Source: an uncultured Bacteroidota bacterium
GTDB taxonomy: Bacteria; Bacteroidota; Bacteroidia; Flavobacteriales; TMED113
DNA: 7,430 nt
Direction: 5' to 3'
Assembly (NCBI GenBank): GCA_902520385.1
Contig: CABYOB010000026.1
Location: 1-7,430 of the forward strand
Shown: positions 6,888 to 7,430 of the stretch, in pieces
Layout of the letters: every line of letters starts with the position of its first letter
How positions within the stretch are numbered: the first letter of the stretch is position 1
Translations under genes and position numbers: made by a program
Notes under the pieces: generated by a model
The model's input: the letters and a program-made list of their open reading frames with translations, nothing else
The model's database searches: none
Told to the model about the DNA's origin: nothing

Positions 6888-7219
6888 TTTAATAAATTAT
6901 GTACCTCTTCATAATGATCTATTGATTTATCCAAATAGAAAAATAGTTCCGGTGTTTTCTTTAATTGACCCTTGGTTCTTAAACAAAAGTCATTCTTAAT
7001 CATATTTTTTTTATTTCTTATTAAATTTAAAAATTGTTCTTTTTGATTAGTCGGAAAAAAACTTAAGTATATTTTGGCAGATGAGTGGTCTTTAGACACA
7101 AAAACATGAGTAACTGTAATAATTAAACCCCTGAAGTTTTCTTTTGTTTGATTTAAAAAAACTTCAGACAGTTCTTTTTGAATAAACCTAGATATTTTTT
7201 GATTCCTAGAAAACTGCAC
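6884..7219 (-). CDS. rbfA: 30S ribosome-binding factor RbfA
   Basis: This small KH-fold protein (111 aa from the chosen start) helps mature the 30S subunit and process the 5' end of 16S rRNA. The recognisable parts are SRNQKISRFIQKELSEVF at the N-terminal helix, RGLIITVTHVFVSKDHSSAK with IYLSFF in the central strands, and LRTKGQLKKTPELFFYLDKS with a closing helix, matching the LR, PEL.F..D.S pattern of RbfA. An in-frame TTG at 7234 would give five more residues. I prefer the GTG at 7219, because RbfA proteins normally begin only a few residues before the RQ.KI segment and the TTG is directly followed by a promoter-like element (7224-7231). The last bases overlap the permease start as ATGA. 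It is divergent from the msbA-type gene. Confidence 0.88.
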   Translation of the reverse strand: MQFSRNQKISRFIQKELSEVFLNQTKENFRGLIITVTHVFVSKDHSSAKIYLSFFPTNQKEQFLNLIRNKKNMIKNDFCLRTKGQLKKTPELFFYLDKSIDHYEEVHNLLK

Positions 7220-7223
7220 ACAC

Positions 7224-7231
7224 CAAATATA
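7224..7231 (-). promoter_or_regulatory. Putative -7 promoter element (TAnnTTTG) for rbfA and the permease gene
   Basis: TATATTTG on the minus strand is an exact match to the Bacteroidota -7 consensus and ends four bases before the GTG taken as the rbfA start. Transcription would begin at about the start codon, predicting a leaderless mRNA and supporting the GTG over the upstream TTG. No clear -33 TTG box is seen at the usual distance. Confidence 0.42.
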
Positions 7232-7253
7232 CAATAAATATAGGTGGATGAGT

Positions 7254-7261
7254 TATATTTG
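7254..7261 (+). promoter_or_regulatory. Putative -7 promoter element (TAnnTTTG) for the msbA-type gene
   Basis: TATATTTG on the plus strand ends five bases before the ATG at 7267, again predicting a start of transcription at or beside the start codon. It is the mirror image of the rbfA element 22 bases to its left. No -33 TTG box is seen at the usual 17-23 base distance. Confidence 0.42.
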
Positions 7262-7266
7262 TAGAC

Positions 7267-7430
7267 ATGTCAGATTTCATAAAAATAATTTCATTTATAA
7301 AACCATATAAATATTTAATAATTTTAAATTTTATATTTAATTTATTTTCTGTTATTTTTTCACTTTTTTCTATTTCACTTATTATACCTGTATTAGGTAT
7401 TTTATTTGGCACTATTGAATTCAATACTGA
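7267..7430 (+). CDS. MsbA-type ABC exporter (ATP-binding/permease), N-terminal fragment
   Basis: Fifty-four codons are visible before the window ends. They read MSDFIKIISFIKPYKYLIIL and continue into a long hydrophobic helix ending with SLIIPVLGILFG. This is the start of the transmembrane domain of Bacteroidota ABC exporters annotated as MsbA, which flip lipid A or other lipids across the inner membrane. The KPYK segment just before the first helix and the IP.L..LFG ending are the recognisable parts; the ATPase domain lies outside the window. The ATG at 7267 follows a -7-like element by five bases and diverges from rbfA. A reverse-strand frame covering 7206-7424 is a shadow of this gene. Substrate and exact subfamily cannot be settled from this fragment. 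Confidence 0.75.
   Translation, partial: MSDFIKIISFIKPYKYLIILNFIFNLFSVIFSLFSISLIIPVLGILFGTIEFNT

Noticed and set aside
7206..7424. Minus-strand open frame of 72 codons upstream of rbfA
   Set aside because: It runs antisense to the recognisable MsbA-type N-terminus and across the divergent promoter region, and it has no family resemblance.

Overview
The window looks like ordinary chromosomal DNA of a low-GC (about 30% by eye) member of the Bacteroidota, most likely a marine or host-associated Flavobacteriales lineage. Three things point there. The protein families and their order fit: an ExbB, small membrane protein, ExbD, ExbD cluster, then dusB next to an RbfA and FtsX-like permease pair. 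No start codon is preceded by a recognisable Shine-Dalgarno sequence. Exact copies of the Bacteroidota -7 promoter element TAnnTTTG lie just upstream of three outward-facing genes.

Layout, left to right. (1) Positions 1-189, minus strand: the N-terminal end of a family 9 (heptosyltransferase-like) glycosyltransferase, cut by the window edge. (2) Positions 235-5616, plus strand: a long co-directional run made of a TatD-family hydrolase, a type I asparaginase, tRNA-Ser(GGA), an ExbB/TolQ-type proton channel protein with a secreted N-terminal extension, a 96-residue three-helix membrane protein of unknown function, two different ExbD proteins, and DusB. (3) Positions 5613-7219, minus strand: rbfA followed by a LolC/LolE-type permease, coupled by an ATGA overlap. 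The permease and dusB converge with interlocked stop codons. (4) Positions 7267-7430, plus strand: the first 54 codons of an MsbA-type ABC exporter, cut by the window edge.

Functionally the window mixes RNA and translation housekeeping (tRNA-Ser, DusB, RbfA) with cell-envelope work. The envelope genes cover LPS-core-type glycosyl transfer, energy coupling to the outer membrane by ExbB/ExbD, lipoprotein release, and lipid export. The ExbB, small protein, ExbD, ExbD block is tightly spaced and is probably one transcription and assembly unit. No TonB or TolA partner gene is present here.

No mobile element, CRISPR array, toxin-antitoxin pair, or clear sign of horizontal transfer was seen. The least explained items are the small membrane protein at 3295-3585, the N-terminal domain of the ExbB protein, and a repeated promoter and start-codon arrangement suggesting leaderless mRNAs. 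Every non-coding gap is shorter than 300 bases. The longest, 2081-2281, is largely filled by the tRNA.
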